DNA from: Lentzea sp. NBRC 105346
GTDB taxonomy: Bacteria; Actinomycetota; Actinomycetes; Mycobacteriales; Pseudonocardiaceae
DNA: 64,000 bases
Assembly: GCF_030269605.1 (NCBI RefSeq)
Contig: NZ_BSTQ01000020.1
Location: 143,350-207,349, forward strand
Direction of reading: 5' to 3'
Shown: positions 62,228 through 64,000 of the stretch, one piece after another
Layout of the letters: every line of letters starts with the position of its first letter
Numbering within the stretch: the stretch's first letter is position 1
Notes under the pieces: model-generated
The model's input: only the letters and a program-made list of their open reading frames with translations
Told to the model about the DNA's origin: nothing
The model's database searches: none
Position numbers and translations under genes: made by a program

Positions 62228-62869
62228 ATGGCCCGATACCGAAGGTCGAACCCGCTGGCGCTGGCGGTGCTGGCGCAGCTGTGGGAACGGCCGCAGCACC
62301 CGTACGAGGTGGCGACCACGCTGCGGGAACGCCACAAGGACACCAGCGTCAAGCTCAACTACGGCTCGCTGTACACCGTGGTCGACTCCTTGGAGCAGCA
62401 CGGTTTCATCGAGGCGCTCGAGGCGCGCCGCGAAGGCGGCAGACCCGAGCGCACGGTCTACGGGCTCACCGAGGACGGGCGGGAGGAGCTCTACAGCTGG
62501 TTGCGCGACCTGATCGGGCAGCCCGTGAAGGAGTACCCGCGGTTCGAGGCCGGGGTGTCGTTGATCGGCATCATCGAGCCGGACGAGGTCGTCGTGCTGC
62601 TGCGGCGACGCGCAGAGCTGCTGCGGCAGGAGATCGACGCGCTCGGCGGCACCACGGAGATGCTGATGGAGATGGGGCTGCCCGCGTTGAGCTGGATCGA
62701 GCTGTCCTACCGGACGGCGATCACGCGGGCCGAGCTGGAGTGGGTCGAGCAGCTCGTCACGGCCATCGAGAACGACGCGATCGACGGAATCGAGCAGTGG
62801 CGCGAATGGCACAGCGGTGACGCGCCGCCGGGGTCGATCGTCAGCGAGAAGTTCAGCAAGAAGAAGTGA
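62228..62869 (+). CDS. PadR-family transcriptional regulator
   Basis: 213 residues. The winged helix reads LALAVLAQLWERPQHPYEVATTLRERHKDTSVKLNYGSLYTVVDSLEQHGFIEALEARREGGRPERTVYGLTEDGREEL, the PadR/PadR-s2 signature, followed by a helical C-terminal dimerisation domain. ATG at 62228 with GGAAGCGAG upstream. It is separated by a strong terminator from the NmrA-like gene, which it may control; an A/T-rich CATATATCC word lies just before the PadR gene itself. Confidence 0.94.
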   Translation: MARYRRSNPLALAVLAQLWERPQHPYEVATTLRERHKDTSVKLNYGSLYTVVDSLEQHGFIEALEARREGGRPERTVYGLTEDGREELYSWLRDLIGQPVKEYPRFEAGVSLIGIIEPDEVVVLLRRRAELLRQEIDALGGTTEMLMEMGLPALSWIELSYRTAITRAELEWVEQLVTAIENDAIDGIEQWREWHSGDAPPGSIVSEKFSKKK

Positions 62870-62904
62870 CTCCCGGCGCGGTGCTGCAACACCGCGCCGG
62901 GAGT
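62869..62904 (+). terminator. Terminator after padR
   Basis: ACTCCCGGCGCGGTG (62869-62883) and CACCGCGCCGGGAGT (62890-62904) make a perfect 15-bp stem with a six-base loop, starting at the last base of the PadR stop codon. Confidence 0.9.
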
Positions 62905-62930
62905 ACGGCAATCCGAACGAGGTCCAGTGT

Positions 62931-62971
62931 GGGCCGTACGTCCGAGATATCGCATTTCGAGGATACGGCCC
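62931..62971. promoter_or_regulatory. Inverted repeat upstream of the NmrA-like gene
   Basis: GGGCCGTA (62931-62938) and TACGGCCC (62964-62971) flank an A/T-rich centre containing GATATCG, 30 bases before the ATG. Candidate operator, perhaps for the adjacent PadR protein. Confidence 0.45.
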
Positions 62972-63001
62972 CTGCTGGGCTGCCACCGAGGAAGGCAGTC
63001 C

Positions 63002-63850
63002 ATGAAGATCCTGGTAACCGGCGCCACCGGCAACGTGGGGCGCTTCATCGTCGACGAGCTGCTGGCGGGCGGGCACGAGGTCCGTGCGTTCACCCGCAAG
63101 CCGGAGACCGCGAACCTGCCCGAGGGTGCCGAGGTGTTCGGCGGCGACCTGGGCAACGAGGCGGACGTCAAGGCCGCCCTGGAGGGGGTCGACAAGGTCC
63201 ACCTCTTCCTGAACAACAGCGCCGCGCCCGGCCAGCACCAGATGGTCGCGAAGACCATCGCGGAGGCGGGGATCCCGCACATCGTCGCGCTGTCGTCCGC
63301 GTCGGCCGGCGGTGACCCGAACAACCTGATCGCGCAGGTCCACCTGTCCGCCGAGGCCGCCGTGCGCGACTCCGGCGTGGCGTACACGTTCCTGCGGCCG
63401 GGCGGCTACCACTCGAACGCCTTCGAGTGGATCGAGTCGATCAAGAACGAAGGCGTCGTGCGCGCGCCGTTCGGCTTCGTCAAGCGGCCGGACGTCGACC
63501 CGCGCGACATCGCGTCGGTCGCGGTAGCCTCGCTGACCGGCGAGGGGCATGAGAACAAGATCTACCCGCTGAGCGGCCCGATCGAGGAGTCCACCGCCGA
63601 GCGCGTGGCGATCCTCGCGAAGGTCCTCGGCCGGGAGATCCGCTTCGAGGACATCCCCGAAGAGGTCTACGCGCAGATGATGGCGCAGTGGATGCCGGCC
63701 GAGGCGGTCGCCGCGCTGGTCGACCTGACCAAGCAGGCCGGGCAGAAGAAGCCGGGTGAGCTGCTCTGGTCGACGGTGCAGGACGTCACCGCTCGTGCGC
63801 CGATCAGCTTCGAGCAGTGGGCGATCGACAACAAGGACGCTTTCGCCTAG
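63002..63850 (+). CDS. NmrA-like NAD(P)-binding protein / SDR a5 reductase
   Basis: 282 residues. The N-terminal Rossmann motif MKILVTGATGNVGRFIVDELLAGGHEVRAFTRKPETANLPEG is followed by the NmrA pattern (GVDKVHLFLNNSAAPGQ, VALSSASAGGD, YTFLRPGGYHSNAFEWIESIKNEG). The Tyr-x-x-x-Lys pair of classical reductases is not seen, so redox sensing or quinone reduction as in NmrA/QorB-type proteins is likely. ATG at 63002 after GAGGAAGG. Probably controlled by the PadR protein encoded upstream. Confidence 0.92.
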   Translation: MKILVTGATGNVGRFIVDELLAGGHEVRAFTRKPETANLPEGAEVFGGDLGNEADVKAALEGVDKVHLFLNNSAAPGQHQMVAKTIAEAGIPHIVALSSASAGGDPNNLIAQVHLSAEAAVRDSGVAYTFLRPGGYHSNAFEWIESIKNEGVVRAPFGFVKRPDVDPRDIASVAVASLTGEGHENKIYPLSGPIEESTAERVAILAKVLGREIRFEDIPEEVYAQMMAQWMPAEAVAALVDLTKQAGQKKPGELLWSTVQDVTARAPISFEQWAIDNKDAFA

Positions 63851-63862
63851 AACGCTATGGGG

Positions 63863-63901
63863 GGAGCTTTCCAAGCGCTGGTGTTTTAACCGGGAAGCTC
63901 C
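63863..63901 (+). terminator. Terminator after the NmrA-like gene
   Basis: GGAGCTTTCC (63863-63872) pairs with GGGAAGCTCC (63892-63901) with one mismatch, 13 bases beyond the stop. Confidence 0.65.
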
Positions 63902-63912
63902 TGATCTTTGAC

Positions 63913-63990
63913 ATGAGCACGGCCACCGCTTGATCATTTTCGGGTTCCGTCCAAAGAACTCGATCATGACAAGTGGTGGCCGTGGCTCAT
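63913..63990. repeat. Long imperfect inverted repeat at the right edge
   Basis: ATGAGCACGGCCACCGCTTG near the left end is the near reverse complement of CAAGTGGTGGCCGTGGCTCA at the right end, with about 30 bases between. It could be a terminal repeat of an element that continues outside the window or a large hairpin. Confidence 0.55.
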
Positions 63991-64000
63991 AGTCTGCCCG

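Overview
The window is high-GC DNA with GTG starts, a WhiB protein, DUF3558, DUF5130 and LtrA proteins, an EttA-SSB-glutamate dehydrogenase block and terminators lacking U-tracts. It comes from an actinomycete, most likely Pseudonocardiaceae (a Lentzea/Saccharothrix-type genus; genus is inference). About 50 protein genes, one tRNA, several pseudogenes and many intrinsic hairpins can be supported.

Layout. 1-5.4 kb: a secreted DNRLRE/LamG-type protein running off the left edge, a duplicated remnant of its 5' end, and a three-gene operon (180-aa protein with a Cys-rich tail, sensor kinase, NarL-type regulator). 5.4-7.8 kb: DUF5130 and CtaJ-like genes, then a striking 164-aa protein made of 17 copies of an octapeptide (consensus D-S-V-R-I-T-A-G), convergent with an HNH endonuclease gene. 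7.9-28 kb: core genome: prolyl oligopeptidase, MscS channel, truncated haemoglobin O, GH13 alpha-glucosidase, LtrA, EamA, then a minus-strand run (ssb, ettA, a TPR protein with nucleoporin-like low-complexity repeats, the 180-kDa NAD-glutamate dehydrogenase, an AlkZ-like protein, a thioesterase, a conserved hypothetical). Gene order resembles the mycobacterial glbO-aglA...gdh-ettA-ssb region. 28-35.3 kb: a TetR-controlled ABC exporter, a CopD/CtaG copper protein, a DUF3558 lipoprotein, and a divergent MFS/LacI pair sharing a perfect 16-bp operator.

35.4-49.8 kb: an accessory island inserted at tRNA-Arg(UCU). A 16-bp copy of the tRNA 3' end recurs at 49770-49785. The island has an ISL3 transposase remnant, a ribbon-helix-helix/RAMA-like protein, a two-gene DUF6119 (TIGR04141) operon, a divergent operon with a catalytically degenerate methylase/specificity fusion followed by complete type I hsdM-hsdS-hsdR, and a sigma-like gene coupled to a whiB gene. 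It reads as a defence island; no integrase was seen.

50-57 kb: two fatty-acid desaturases, an AI-2E family permease, two HPF-like ribosome-hibernation paralogues, and decayed transglutaminase and GH130 genes, suggesting a stress and membrane-adaptation region with heavy rearrangement. 57-64 kb: two overlapping NB-ARC/LuxR regulators behind an ECF sigma factor, then a PadR regulator and an NmrA-like reductase; a long inverted repeat sits at the right edge.

All family assignments come from reading the translations; no database search was run.
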